This document shows, in pieces, positions 8,565 to 16,808 of a stretch of 64,000 nucleotides of DNA. The notes below the pieces were generated by a model. It saw only the letters and a list, made by a program, of their open reading frames with translations. It was not told where the DNA came from and ran no database searches. Location of the stretch: positions 1-64,000 of the forward strand of contig NZ_PIOD01000002.1 of NCBI RefSeq assembly GCF_003369565.1, written 5' to 3'. Each line of letters begins with the position of its first letter. Positions within the stretch are counted from its first letter, which is position 1. This DNA is from Oceanobacillus chungangensis. GTDB taxonomy: Bacteria; Bacillota; Bacilli; Bacillales; Amphibacillaceae. A program made the position numbers and the translations under genes.

Positions 8565-9371
8565 ATGAAAATGACAAGCTTTCAAATGAAAAATAGGCTG
8601 CAAAAGCGCTTTGCAAATGATGCTTACTACATCTCCTTTAATCGCGATAAGGACACACTTCGAATCGAGTGGAAGGAATCAAAACGCGGGATGACTATAT
8701 CCTTGCCGAGTGTAATTGGCAAGTTTCAGGAGCGTGGTGAAGCTGCACTTGATGAACTTGAGGATCACGTGACAGAGGCATTACGGATTATGAATGAGGA
8801 ACATGAGCTAGCAGGAATGGAGAAGCATATTTTCCCTGTTATTCGTTCTAGTTCATTTCCAACAGAGACGAAGCGTGGCAATCAATTGATAACAAAAGAC
8901 CATACTGCGGAAACGCGTATTTTTTATGCCCTTGATTTAGGGAAATCATATCAATTGATTGATGAAGACTTGCTTGCAAAAGAAGGCTGGGGGAAAGAAA
9001 GAATCGATGAAATTGCCAGCTTCAATGTCCGTTCACTGTCAACAGAGGCAAAAAAAGATACGGTTGCGGAAAATGACTTTTATTTTATAGCAACACAGGA
9101 CGGCTATGACGCAAGTCGAATTTTGAATGAAGCATTTTTAGAAGAGATGAAAGCAAATACTGATGGAGACCTGGCTGTTGCAGTGCCACACCAGGATGTA
9201 TTGATTCTTGCTGACATTCGTAATAATACAGGGTATGATATATTAGCACAAATGACGATGAAGTTTTTTGCGGAAGGGCGAATTCCAATTACGTCACTAC
9301 CATTTATCTATGAAGATAAAAAATTGGAACCGATCTTTATTCTCGCTAAAAATCGTCCAGTAAAAGATTAG
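8565..9371 (+). CDS. ytpQ: DUF1444 family protein YtpQ
   Basis: The 268-residue protein is the full length of the DUF1444/UPF0354 family and sits between ytpP and ytpR, as in B. subtilis. It has no membrane segment or recognised catalytic motif. Conserved-looking blocks are FPVIRSSSFPTET (~85-98), ETRIFYALDLGKSYQLID (~115-132) and a C-terminal PFIYEDKK. AAAGGAGGG lies 11 nt before the ATG. The gap to ytpR is only 14 nt, supporting co-transcription. Function is unknown. Confidence 0.85.
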   Translation: MKMTSFQMKNRLQKRFANDAYYISFNRDKDTLRIEWKESKRGMTISLPSVIGKFQERGEAALDELEDHVTEALRIMNEEHELAGMEKHIFPVIRSSSFPTETKRGNQLITKDHTAETRIFYALDLGKSYQLIDEDLLAKEGWGKERIDEIASFNVRSLSTEAKKDTVAENDFYFIATQDGYDASRILNEAFLEEMKANTDGDLAVAVPHQDVLILADIRNNTGYDILAQMTMKFFAEGRIPITSLPFIYEDKKLEPIFILAKNRPVKD

Positions 9372-9385
9372 GAAGGATGAATTAA

Positions 9386-9991
9386 ATGGATGTATTTTAC
9401 AATCCAAATGGAATTGGCGATTGCTTGTTGATTCCGATAAAAGACGGAGATCGATACGAAATTAAACAGGAAGCATATGGTGATATTACAAAAATCACAT
9501 CTACAGATGGCAGTATTCTTGGTTATAATATTTTCCAAGCTTCTAAATACTTAGAACTTCAAGGTACCGGAGCAATTCGTTTAACGACAGAATTACTGGA
9601 GCAACTAAAGACATTATTTGCAAAAAATAACTTGGATGATGCACTTGAATTTGATTTAAGTCCCAAATTTGTTGTTGGCTATGTCGTGAGTAAGGGACCA
9701 CATGAAAATGCGGATAAATTGAGTGTTTGTCAAGTAGATGTTGGTGAAGAGGAGCTACTGCAAATCGTTTGTGGCGCACCAAATGTGGATGCAAATCAAA
9801 AAGTTGTGGTTGCAAAGGTTGGTGCAACAATGCCGAGCGGACTGCAAATTAAACCATCAGAACTTAGGGGTGTCCCATCTAATGGTATGATTTGTTCGCA
9901 AAAAGAACTAGGCTTACCGAACGCACCAACGGAAAAAGGGATTTATGTGCTTGACGATTCCTATACTGTTGGAGAAGAATTTAAGTTTTAA
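9386..9991 (+). CDS. ytpR: tRNA-binding domain protein YtpR
   Basis: The 201-residue protein has an N-terminal DUF4479-type region (1-90) and a C-terminal OB-fold tRNA-binding domain (~93-195) with KLSVCQVDVG, VCGAPNV and SNGMICSQKELGL. This is the same domain found in PheT, the MetRS C-terminus and Arc1p/Trbp111. It likely binds tRNA without being a synthetase itself. GGAAGGATGA precedes the ATG. The gene ends the ytpPQR run and is followed immediately by a repeat and a terminator. Confidence 0.88.
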   Translation: MDVFYNPNGIGDCLLIPIKDGDRYEIKQEAYGDITKITSTDGSILGYNIFQASKYLELQGTGAIRLTTELLEQLKTLFAKNNLDDALEFDLSPKFVVGYVVSKGPHENADKLSVCQVDVGEEELLQIVCGAPNVDANQKVVVAKVGATMPSGLQIKPSELRGVPSNGMICSQKELGLPNAPTEKGIYVLDDSYTVGEEFKF

Positions 9992-9992
9992 T

Positions 9993-10070
9993 GTAAGAAA
10001 GTATAGCGACTTTCTTAACGAATAAGTGCAACTAAGGTTGTCACCCAAAGACTTGGGACAACCAAGTTTT
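9993..10070 (+). repeat. Two-hairpin interspersed element (family 2), copy A
   Basis: A first hairpin AAGAAAGT/ACTTTCTT is followed by AACGAATAAGTGCAACTAAGG and a second hairpin in which GTTGTC-CCC pairs with GGGACAAC. The same order of hairpins and much of the sequence recurs at 41498-41571 and, inverted, at 21621-21704. Confidence 0.65.
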
Positions 10071-10083
10071 CTAATAATAATCG

Positions 10084-10117
10084 ACAACCCAAGCTTAACA
10101 GTTCGGGTTGTTTTTTT
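10084..10117 (+). terminator. Terminator downstream of ytpR
   Basis: ACAACCC pairs with GGGTTGT, then seven T. Its left arm could compete with the preceding repeat hairpin, which also contains GACAACC. Confidence 0.75.
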
Positions 10118-10255
10118 ACGGATTGATAGTTTCAACCAACAAAACAGTAAAAATAGTACATCTTAATCAATTCGTAAAGATAGGCTACATGAAACGGTAA
10201 AAAATGATAAAATAGAAATTAATGATTTTATGGAAATAGAAATGAGTGAATACAT

Positions 10256-12664
10256 ATGTGGGAACAATGGAAAAATAAATTCAAAAGTCTATTCGGAGAA
10301 GAAGAAGAGCATTCTGAAGAGGAAGTCTCTAAGAACCATCCAGCCTCTAACGTGAAGGCTAGGATGACGTATCAATATCCAAAGAAATCTTCTTTTCGGT
10401 TTCCTGTAATCCCAGATGAGAGAGTGGAGAAGAAGCAAAGAGATATACCTGTTTATCAACAGAAAGAAACCTCTTCCTACAAAAGGAAAGAGACTCCTGC
10501 TTATCAAAGAAAAAAGGAAGAAAAAATAGTCAGGAAACAGCAAGAACCTGAAAAGATAAGTAATAAAGTATATAAAAAAACAGATACACCTTTCAAAGTG
10601 TCAGAGGTTCCATCCCCAATCTATGGATTACAGAAAAGGAAAAAAGATGAGATTGATGATGTACCAGCATTTATGCGAAAAGATGAAATAGCGGCACAAA
10701 CGGATCAAATTGCGAGTACAGTAGAAAAACAACTAGAAAAACCAACAGAAACGAAGCTTGTAATCGTTCCAGAAATAAGAGAAAGCAGCAGTGTTACTGC
10801 AGATTCCTTAATGGAACAGCAAGAACAAAAGGTCTTTGAAGAAAGTAAGCAGGAAAATCACCAAATAACTCAGGAAAGCAAGCAGAAGGATGGTCAAGTA
10901 CCAGATGAGATTAAGCAGGAGGATATTATTCGTAAAAAGGATGATAAACCTGCACCATCCAATGTTAGTCAAATAGAGCGGTCGGATAATCAACGTGTAG
11001 AAAATAAGACACCATTCAACGTTATGATGACACCGAGAGATAAGAAGAATTTATTCGACAGACGCAAACGGTTAGCAAATGAAGAAAATGACCGGAATCA
11101 TGCTTCTATGCAAGAAAAGGAAGTATCAAAACCAAACCAAGTAGGAAAACGTGAAGAAAATCGGATTCCAACAACGAGCAATACAGCATCAAAGCAGCAG
11201 GATGCTAGCAGTAATATTCCAATGAGTACAGTGCAAGTAGTAGAGCAGGTAGAGAAAAAGGAAACGTATCTTCCAGATCATTTATTAAATGATCCTGTTC
11301 CGAAGAGCGATGAAAATTATGTTTGGGTGGAAAACCAGAAAGCATTACTCGAACAGACATTAACACACTTTAATGTTCAAGCTAGAGTTGTAAAAGCAAC
11401 CCAAGGTCCATCAGTAACAAGGTTTGAAGTCCACCCTGAGCTAGGGGTTAAAGTAAGTAAAATAAAAAGCTTAAGTGATGATTTAAAGCTCAATATGTCA
11501 GCAAGAGATATTCGGATTGAGGCACCAATACCTGGAAAGAATACCGTTGGAATAGAAATACCGAATCTTAAGGCGCAAATGGTCGGACTGCAGGAAATAT
11601 TTGAAAAAGAAGACTTTAAAAAAGCAACGTCGCCACTAACGATTGCGCTTGGTTTAAGTATTGAGGGAGAGCCGGCTATAACGAATATCCAGAAAATGCC
11701 ACATGGTTTAATTGCTGGTGCGACTGGATCGGGTAAAAGTGTCTGTATTAATACGATTCTAATAAGTCTCATTTATAAAGCAAACTATGATGATGTTAAA
11801 TTCTTATTAATTGACCCGAAAATGGTAGAGCTTGCACCGTATAATGGCATCCCTCACTTAGTTGCGCCAGTTATTACGGATGTGAAAGCTGCCACCCAGA
11901 GCTTGAAATGGGCTGTTACGGAGATGGAGGATCGTTATGAAAGATTCGTTCATGAAGGGGTTCGCGATATTGAGCGCTACAATAAAAAGGTGACGCAACA
12001 AGGGCGTAGAGATAAAAAAATGCCGTTTATTATCATTGTCATTGATGAATTAGCTGATTTAATGATGTCATCTCCACAAGATGTAGAAGATTCGATTAGT
12101 CGAATTGCACAGAAAGCTAGAGCATGCGGGATCCATTTAATTCTAGCAACCCAGCGACCTTCAGTTGATGTTATTACAGGATTAATCAAAGCAAATATCC
12201 CAACTAGAATTGCGTTTAGTGTATCATCCCAAATCGATTCACGAACGATTATCGATGTCAGTGGTGCGGAGAAGCTGCTCGGTAAAGGGGACATGTTATT
12301 TGCAGAGAACGGAGCAGGGAAGACAGTGAGGTTGCAAGGACCTTTCGTATCTGACGAGGAAATCGAGCGTGTGACGAATTATGCTAGAACCCTTGCAGAA
12401 CCGAATTATTTATTTGAACAAGAACAATTGCTTGAACAAGTTGCAGTTGATGAGGAAGAGGATGAATTATTACAGGAAGCAATCCAATTTGTCCTTAGAC
12501 AAAATAGTGCAAGTACATCGTTATTACAACGTCATTTTAAAATAGGTTACAATCGTGCGGCACGGTTAATCGATACATTGGAAAGTCGAGGCATTATCTC
12601 TGGTCAAAATGGTAGCAAACCAAGAGAAGTCTTAGTCACACCTTCACAGCTAGAAGAGATGTAA
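10256..12664 (+). CDS. sftA: DNA translocase SftA (FtsK/SpoIIIE family, soluble)
   Basis: The 802-residue protein has no N-terminal membrane segments, unlike SpoIIIE. Residues 1-340 are a charged, low-complexity Lys/Glu/Gln linker. The motor domain follows with Walker A GATGSGKS (~488-495), a Walker B-like IIVIDELADL (~590) and the FtsK signature ATQRPSVDVITG. A winged-helix gamma domain (~735-800) would read DNA polarity. SftA moves chromosome DNA away from the closing septum in B. subtilis. The ribosome site before ATG TGG is weak. The linker is longer and more variable than the motor, as expected. Confidence 0.92.
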   Translation: MWEQWKNKFKSLFGEEEEHSEEEVSKNHPASNVKARMTYQYPKKSSFRFPVIPDERVEKKQRDIPVYQQKETSSYKRKETPAYQRKKEEKIVRKQQEPEKISNKVYKKTDTPFKVSEVPSPIYGLQKRKKDEIDDVPAFMRKDEIAAQTDQIASTVEKQLEKPTETKLVIVPEIRESSSVTADSLMEQQEQKVFEESKQENHQITQESKQKDGQVPDEIKQEDIIRKKDDKPAPSNVSQIERSDNQRVENKTPFNVMMTPRDKKNLFDRRKRLANEENDRNHASMQEKEVSKPNQVGKREENRIPTTSNTASKQQDASSNIPMSTVQVVEQVEKKETYLPDHLLNDPVPKSDENYVWVENQKALLEQTLTHFNVQARVVKATQGPSVTRFEVHPELGVKVSKIKSLSDDLKLNMSARDIRIEAPIPGKNTVGIEIPNLKAQMVGLQEIFEKEDFKKATSPLTIALGLSIEGEPAITNIQKMPHGLIAGATGSGKSVCINTILISLIYKANYDDVKFLLIDPKMVELAPYNGIPHLVAPVITDVKAATQSLKWAVTEMEDRYERFVHEGVRDIERYNKKVTQQGRRDKKMPFIIIVIDELADLMMSSPQDVEDSISRIAQKARACGIHLILATQRPSVDVITGLIKANIPTRIAFSVSSQIDSRTIIDVSGAEKLLGKGDMLFAENGAGKTVRLQGPFVSDEEIERVTNYARTLAEPNYLFEQEQLLEQVAVDEEEDELLQEAIQFVLRQNSASTSLLQRHFKIGYNRAARLIDTLESRGIISGQNGSKPREVLVTPSQLEEM

Positions 12665-12733
12665 ACTATTTGTAAATTTTTATGTTACTATATATGATGG
12701 TAGTATCAGAGACGCGATACAAAGGAGAAGCAA

Positions 12734-13852
12734 ATGATGAAAGAAATCGACTTAAAATTAGCAGGGAAACTTGATCGATTAACAAATAAAACGTTTAAAT
12801 TTGATGAACGAATTAAGGAAGGCTGGTTTTCAGCTGTATATTTCTTAAAAACGAAGAAGATTGCAGAGGAAAAGATTCCCAATAACTATGTAACGATGCA
12901 GTTTTTTCAAAAGGAAGATGCTGTATTATGTGGGACAGATGAGGTCATCGCATTGCTTCACACTTTTGCAGATAAGCCTGAGACATTAGAAATTAAGTCA
13001 TTAAAGGATGGCGACAAGATTACACCATATGAGACGGTATTAACCATTTCCGGCGCATACCAGCAATTTGGTTTCTTAGAGGGAATCATCGATGGGATAT
13101 TAGCCAGAAGAACATCTGTAGCAACAAATGTATACAATGTGGTAAAAGCCGCGCAAATTTCTGGTACACATAAACCAGTCATCTTTATGGGCGATCGTGA
13201 TGATCATTATACGACTCAAGCTGGCGATGGTTATGCAGCCTATATTGGTGGTTCAAAGGCACAAGCAACAAATGCGATGAATGAATGGTGGGGCAAAGAA
13301 GGAATGGGAACAATGCCACATGCATTGATTCAAATGTTCCGCGGTGATGTTGTAGCAGCAACAAAGGCATACCATGAAACTTTTCCGAATGACGAACTTG
13401 CAGCACTTGTAGACTATAATAATGATGTTGTAACTGACTCATTAAAAGTAGCAAGGGAATTTGGTGATGAATTAAAATCGGTAAGACTTGATACGTCTCG
13501 AACGTTAGTGGATAAATATTTCTTAAGAAACTATCATTTAATGGGCACATTTGATCCAAGAGGTGTAAATCCGGAACTGTTATTTGCATTAAGAAAAGCA
13601 TTGGATGAAGAAGGCTACCAGCATGTGAAGATTATGGTGACGGGTGGCTTCACGTACGATCGAATTAAAGAATTCGAGAATCAAGGTGTACCAGTTGATA
13701 TGTATGGTGTTGGCAGAAGCTTACTCCATCTTAATATTGGCTTCACTGGTGATCTTGTTATTTTTAACGGCGCACCAGAAGCGAAAGAAGGTCGTCGCTT
13801 TAGACCAAACCCTCGTTTAGAAAATGTTGAATACCACGAGGTAACCGAATAG
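12734..13852 (+). CDS. Nicotinate phosphoribosyltransferase
   Basis: The 372-residue protein is of the NAPRTase/QAPRTase fold. Recognisable parts are RTSVATNVYNVVKAA (~122), MGDRDDHY with the DGYAAYIGGSKAQATNAM stretch (~155-185), LDTSRTLVDKY (~255) and a C-terminal phosphate-binding VTGGFTYDRI (~305). It would make nicotinate mononucleotide from nicotinate and PRPP for NAD salvage. It is shorter than B. subtilis PncB and belongs to the compact subgroup often found beside murC in Bacillaceae. AAAGGAG precedes two tandem ATGs (12734 or 12737). Confidence 0.85.
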   Translation: MMKEIDLKLAGKLDRLTNKTFKFDERIKEGWFSAVYFLKTKKIAEEKIPNNYVTMQFFQKEDAVLCGTDEVIALLHTFADKPETLEIKSLKDGDKITPYETVLTISGAYQQFGFLEGIIDGILARRTSVATNVYNVVKAAQISGTHKPVIFMGDRDDHYTTQAGDGYAAYIGGSKAQATNAMNEWWGKEGMGTMPHALIQMFRGDVVAATKAYHETFPNDELAALVDYNNDVVTDSLKVAREFGDELKSVRLDTSRTLVDKYFLRNYHLMGTFDPRGVNPELLFALRKALDEEGYQHVKIMVTGGFTYDRIKEFENQGVPVDMYGVGRSLLHLNIGFTGDLVIFNGAPEAKEGRRFRPNPRLENVEYHEVTE

Positions 13853-13863
13853 GAATTTTATAG

Positions 13864-13891
13864 TTTACACTTATATGTTTTTTGGTATAAT
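13864..13891 (+). promoter_or_regulatory. SigA-type promoter for murC
   Basis: TTTACA, 16 bp, TATAAT. The predicted start of transcription is about 65 nt before the murC ATG. Confidence 0.6.
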
Positions 13892-13962
13892 GTAACTTGG
13901 TCGTGAACATTATCCGACTATAAAATTAATTCTTTTTGATGAACAAGTTGGAGGTTCGTTTT

Positions 13963-15276
13963 ATGACAACTTACCATTTTATTGGTATTAAAGGTACAGG
14001 TATGAGCGCACTTGCGCAAATTCTGTTTGACTCTGGAGAAAAAGTGCAAGGTTCTGATGTTGAAAAGAAGTTCTTTACCCAACAAGCATTGGAAGACAAA
14101 AATATACCGATTTTACCGTTTTCTACAGAAAATATAAAAGAAGACTTTACGGTTATTGCTGGGAATGCGTTTCCCGATGATCATATGGAAATTGAAGAGG
14201 CTAAAAGGATAGGCTGTACATTTTACCGTTACCATGATTTCTTAGGGGAATGGTTAAAGCAATTTAAGAGCATCGCGGTCACAGGTGCACATGGTAAAAC
14301 CTCGACAACGGGGCTGCTCGCTCATGTATTAGGTGAATCCTATCCAATTTCTTATTTAATTGGTGATGGGACTGGTAGTGGTCACGTTGATAGCAGTTAT
14401 TTTGTTTTCGAGGCATGTGAATATCGCCGTCATTTCTTAAGTTACGAACCAGACTATGCAATCATGACGAATATTGACTTTGATCACCCTGACTATTTCA
14501 CGAGCATTGATGATGTATTCGATGCATTTCAGTCAATGGCAGATCGTGTGAAAAAAGGAATCGTCGCTTGTGGAGACGATGAAGTGCTGCAGCAAATACA
14601 GGCGAAGGTACCTGTACTTTATTATGGATTTGGACCAACAAATGATTTCCAAGCGCAAAACGTGAAAGAGACGGACAATGGAACATCTTTTGATGTATTT
14701 GTGCGCAACACGTACTATGATCATTTTACCATACCAATGTATGGCAACCATCATGTATTGAACTCTCTTTCTGTAATTGCGATTTGTCATTACGAGGGAA
14801 TTGACGCGGATGATATTAAGAAGTTATATACCTTCCAAGGTGTAAAACGTAGATTCTCTGAAAAGAAAGTCCGGGATCAAGTATTAATTGATGATTATGC
14901 ACATCATCCGAAAGAAATCTCTGCAACGATAGAATCTGCACAAAAAAAATATCCAGGGAAAGAAATAGTGGCAATTTTCCAGCCGCATACGTTCTCTAGA
15001 ACTAAAACATTTTTACAGGAATTTGCGGATAGTTTAAACGGTGCAGATCAAGTATATCTTTGTGATATCTTCGGCTCAGCGAGAGAAGATTCAGGTAATT
15101 TAACAATCGATGACCTGCAAGCATTAATTGAAGGCAGTGAAATACTGGATATCGAACATACAGAAGTGTTGCAAGCGTATGAGGATTCGGTATTAATCTT
15201 TATGGGTGCGGGAGACATTCAGAAGTTCCAACGCGCGTATGAAGAAAAGTTGAAAAATGACACTGTACAAAATTAG
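13963..15276 (+). CDS. murC: UDP-N-acetylmuramate--L-alanine ligase MurC
   Basis: The 437-residue product starts at the ATG 13963, with GGAGG 8 nt before it. Upstream in-frame starts lack a site. The N-terminal nucleotide-sugar domain begins [14 protein letters not shown], the ATP P-loop is [12 protein letters not shown] (~115), and the central ligase block includes [12 protein letters not shown] and [10 protein letters not shown]. The C-terminal domain has [10 protein letters not shown] and [10 protein letters not shown]. MurC adds the first amino acid of the peptidoglycan stem in the cytoplasm. Its position near sftA and ytxGH matches B. subtilis. Confidence 0.95.
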   Translation: MTTYHFIGIKGTGMSALAQILFDSGEKVQGSDVEKKFFTQQALEDKNIPILPFSTENIKEDFTVIAGNAFPDDHMEIEEAKRIGCTFYRYHDFLGEWLKQFKSIAVTGAHGKTSTTGLLAHVLGESYPISYLIGDGTGSGHVDSSYFVFEACEYRRHFLSYEPDYAIMTNIDFDHPDYFTSIDDVFDAFQSMADRVKKGIVACGDDEVLQQIQAKVPVLYYGFGPTNDFQAQNVKETDNGTSFDVFVRNTYYDHFTIPMYGNHHVLNSLSVIAICHYEGIDADDIKKLYTFQGVKRRFSEKKVRDQVLIDDYAHHPKEISATIESAQKKYPGKEIVAIFQPHTFSRTKTFLQEFADSLNGADQVYLCDIFGSAREDSGNLTIDDLQALIEGSEILDIEHTEVLQAYEDSVLIFMGAGDIQKFQRAYEEKLKNDTVQN

Positions 15277-15311
15277 TGACTAAAACATATTAATAATTTA
15301 ATAATAGTTGA

Positions 15312-15356
15312 AAAAGATACGAATTCTCTAGAAATAGCGGAAATCGTGTCTTTTTT
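15312..15356 (+). terminator. Terminator of murC
   Basis: AAAAGATACG pairs with CGTGTCTTTT (one T-G wobble) and is followed by a T run. The remaining gap to 15697 has no clear SigB or SigH promoter that I could identify by eye. Confidence 0.6.
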
Positions 15357-15697
15357 AGTTTGTTCATAATATTGGTATAAGCTTATCGCTACATAACGTA
15401 GGGTGCACGACGGTTAGGGATTGATTTTGTTACAGTTTACAGAGAAAAATAAGAAATGAGCCTTTTTATTCATACTTAACAATTATTTACCCTTTTTCTC
15501 GATAAAAATTAAGAAAAGATATATACTAGGGATATGAATGAATAGGTTTGCAAATGGAAATTACCCTACATATGTTTAATCAATCTAGCGAGAGGGAAAT
15601 ACTTAGTAAGTGTTGTAATAACAGATGCTTATGGCAACTATTTATTCCAATTGCACTAGTCTAACTATATTTTTACGAAAAAGGGGTTGAATCTTAC

Positions 15698-16111
15698 GTG
15701 GAAGTCATGTTGTATCTTGCTGCGATTATTGCAGCCATAGCATTTGTAGTTTTAGTAATTTATGTCATCATTACATTGAAGGCAGCGAAAGAAACTATGG
15801 GTGAAGTGTCTACTACATTAAAAGGGTTAGAGACACAAATTCAAGGTGTTACGACAGAAACTACAGAATTACTTAATAAAACGAATCAATTAGCAGATGA
15901 TATGAATAAGAAGTCATCAAAGTTAGATAATCTCTTTGATGGTGCGAGAGGTGTTGGGGAATCGGTAAAAGGATTCAATGAAGCTTTGAATAATCTTTCC
16001 GAAAGTATTTCACGAACATCTAGAGAAGACCAGGCTAAAGCTGCTGAGGCAGTAAAATGGGGAGCAACCATCTTTGATTTTGTTAGCAATAGAAAAAATA
16101 AAACTAAATAA
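15698..16111 (+). CDS. ytxG: DUF948 membrane protein YtxG
   Basis: The 137-residue protein has one N-terminal membrane helix (residues ~3-25, LAAIIAAIAFVVLVIYVII) followed by a heptad-like coiled coil (~28-110). This is the DUF948 layout. In B. subtilis ytxG-ytxH-ytxJ is a general stress operon. The start is GTG behind AAGGGG with a long spacer, so the exact start is less certain. Twenty nucleotides separate it from ytxH. Confidence 0.85.
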   Translation: MEVMLYLAAIIAAIAFVVLVIYVIITLKAAKETMGEVSTTLKGLETQIQGVTTETTELLNKTNQLADDMNKKSSKLDNLFDGARGVGESVKGFNEALNNLSESISRTSREDQAKAAEAVKWGATIFDFVSNRKNKTK

Positions 16112-16131
16112 AAACCTTAGGAGGAATAGAA

Positions 16132-16731
16132 ATGGCTGATAATATTAATACAAAAGACTTTATCATTGGAACGTTAGTTGGAACGATTGTAGGTGCTTCT
16201 GTAGCATTATTATTTGCTCCAAAATCAGGCAGACAATTAAGAGGAGACATTAATCAGGGTGCAACTCAAATGAAATATCGTGCAAGTGAGTGGAAAGATA
16301 TTGCGCAAGAAAAAGGTTCTGATTGGAAAGAGAAAGCATTCACTACTGGCTCTGATTTGCGTAAAAAAGCAATGGATACTACATCACAAGTAACAAAAAA
16401 TGTTGCGCAGAAAACACAAGATTTAACGAAAACTGTTGCTGACAAGACGAAAGAGTTAAGTAAAAATGTCAGCAATAAATCAGAGGAATTAGCAAAAAAT
16501 GTGAATGAAAAAGCGGAAGACTTAACGAAAACTGCTAATGAGAAAACTCAAGAAGTAACAAAAAATGTAAATCAAAAAACACAAGAAGCAGCAAAAAATG
16601 TAAATCAAAAAACACAAGAAGCAGCAAAAAATACAAATGCTAAAACTCAAGAAGCTGCAAAAAATGTGAATGCATCAACTCAAAAAGCATCGGCTAAAGT
16701 TCAAAATAAAGTACCCCAACAACAAAAATAA
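16132..16731 (+). CDS. ytxH: YtxH-type general stress protein with LEA-like repeats
   Basis: The 199-residue protein begins with the YtxH/GvpP-type membrane segment (FIIGTLVGTIVGASVALLFA, ~9-28) followed by PKSGRQLR. From ~85 to 190 it consists of 11-residue repeats such as NVNQKTQEAAK, rich in Lys, Thr, Gln and Ala. These are like those of group 3 late-embryogenesis-abundant proteins that protect against drying and osmotic stress. The repeat tail is longer than in B. subtilis YtxH. TAGGAGGAA precedes the ATG. A strong bidirectional terminator follows. Confidence 0.85.
   Translation: MADNINTKDFIIGTLVGTIVGASVALLFAPKSGRQLRGDINQGATQMKYRASEWKDIAQEKGSDWKEKAFTTGSDLRKKAMDTTSQVTKNVAQKTQDLTKTVADKTKELSKNVSNKSEELAKNVNEKAEDLTKTANEKTQEVTKNVNQKTQEAAKNVNQKTQEAAKNTNAKTQEAAKNVNASTQKASAKVQNKVPQQQK
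16567..16632 (+). repeat. Perfect 33-bp tandem duplication in ytxH
   Basis: Positions 16567-16599 and 16600-16632 are identical and encode the same 11 residues twice. Identity at synonymous positions points to recent duplication. Confidence 0.85.
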
Positions 16732-16741
16732 GTGAAAGTAG

Positions 16742-16779
16742 TAGAGCTACAGCATGATTTATGCTGTAGCTCTATTTTT
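16742..16779. terminator. Bidirectional terminator between ytxH and the FtsA-like gene
   Basis: TAGAGCTACAGCAT pairs perfectly with ATGCTGTAGCTCTA over 14 bp around a 5-nt loop, with T-rich sequence following. Confidence 0.85.
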
Positions 16780-16808
16780 AGCTGCCAAATTATATTGCGT
16801 TTCCTAAC

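Noticed and set aside
15361-15697. SigB or SigH promoter before ytxGH
   Set aside because: The regulon assignment in B. subtilis made me look, but no GTTT-N14-GGGTAT or SigH match of acceptable quality was found.
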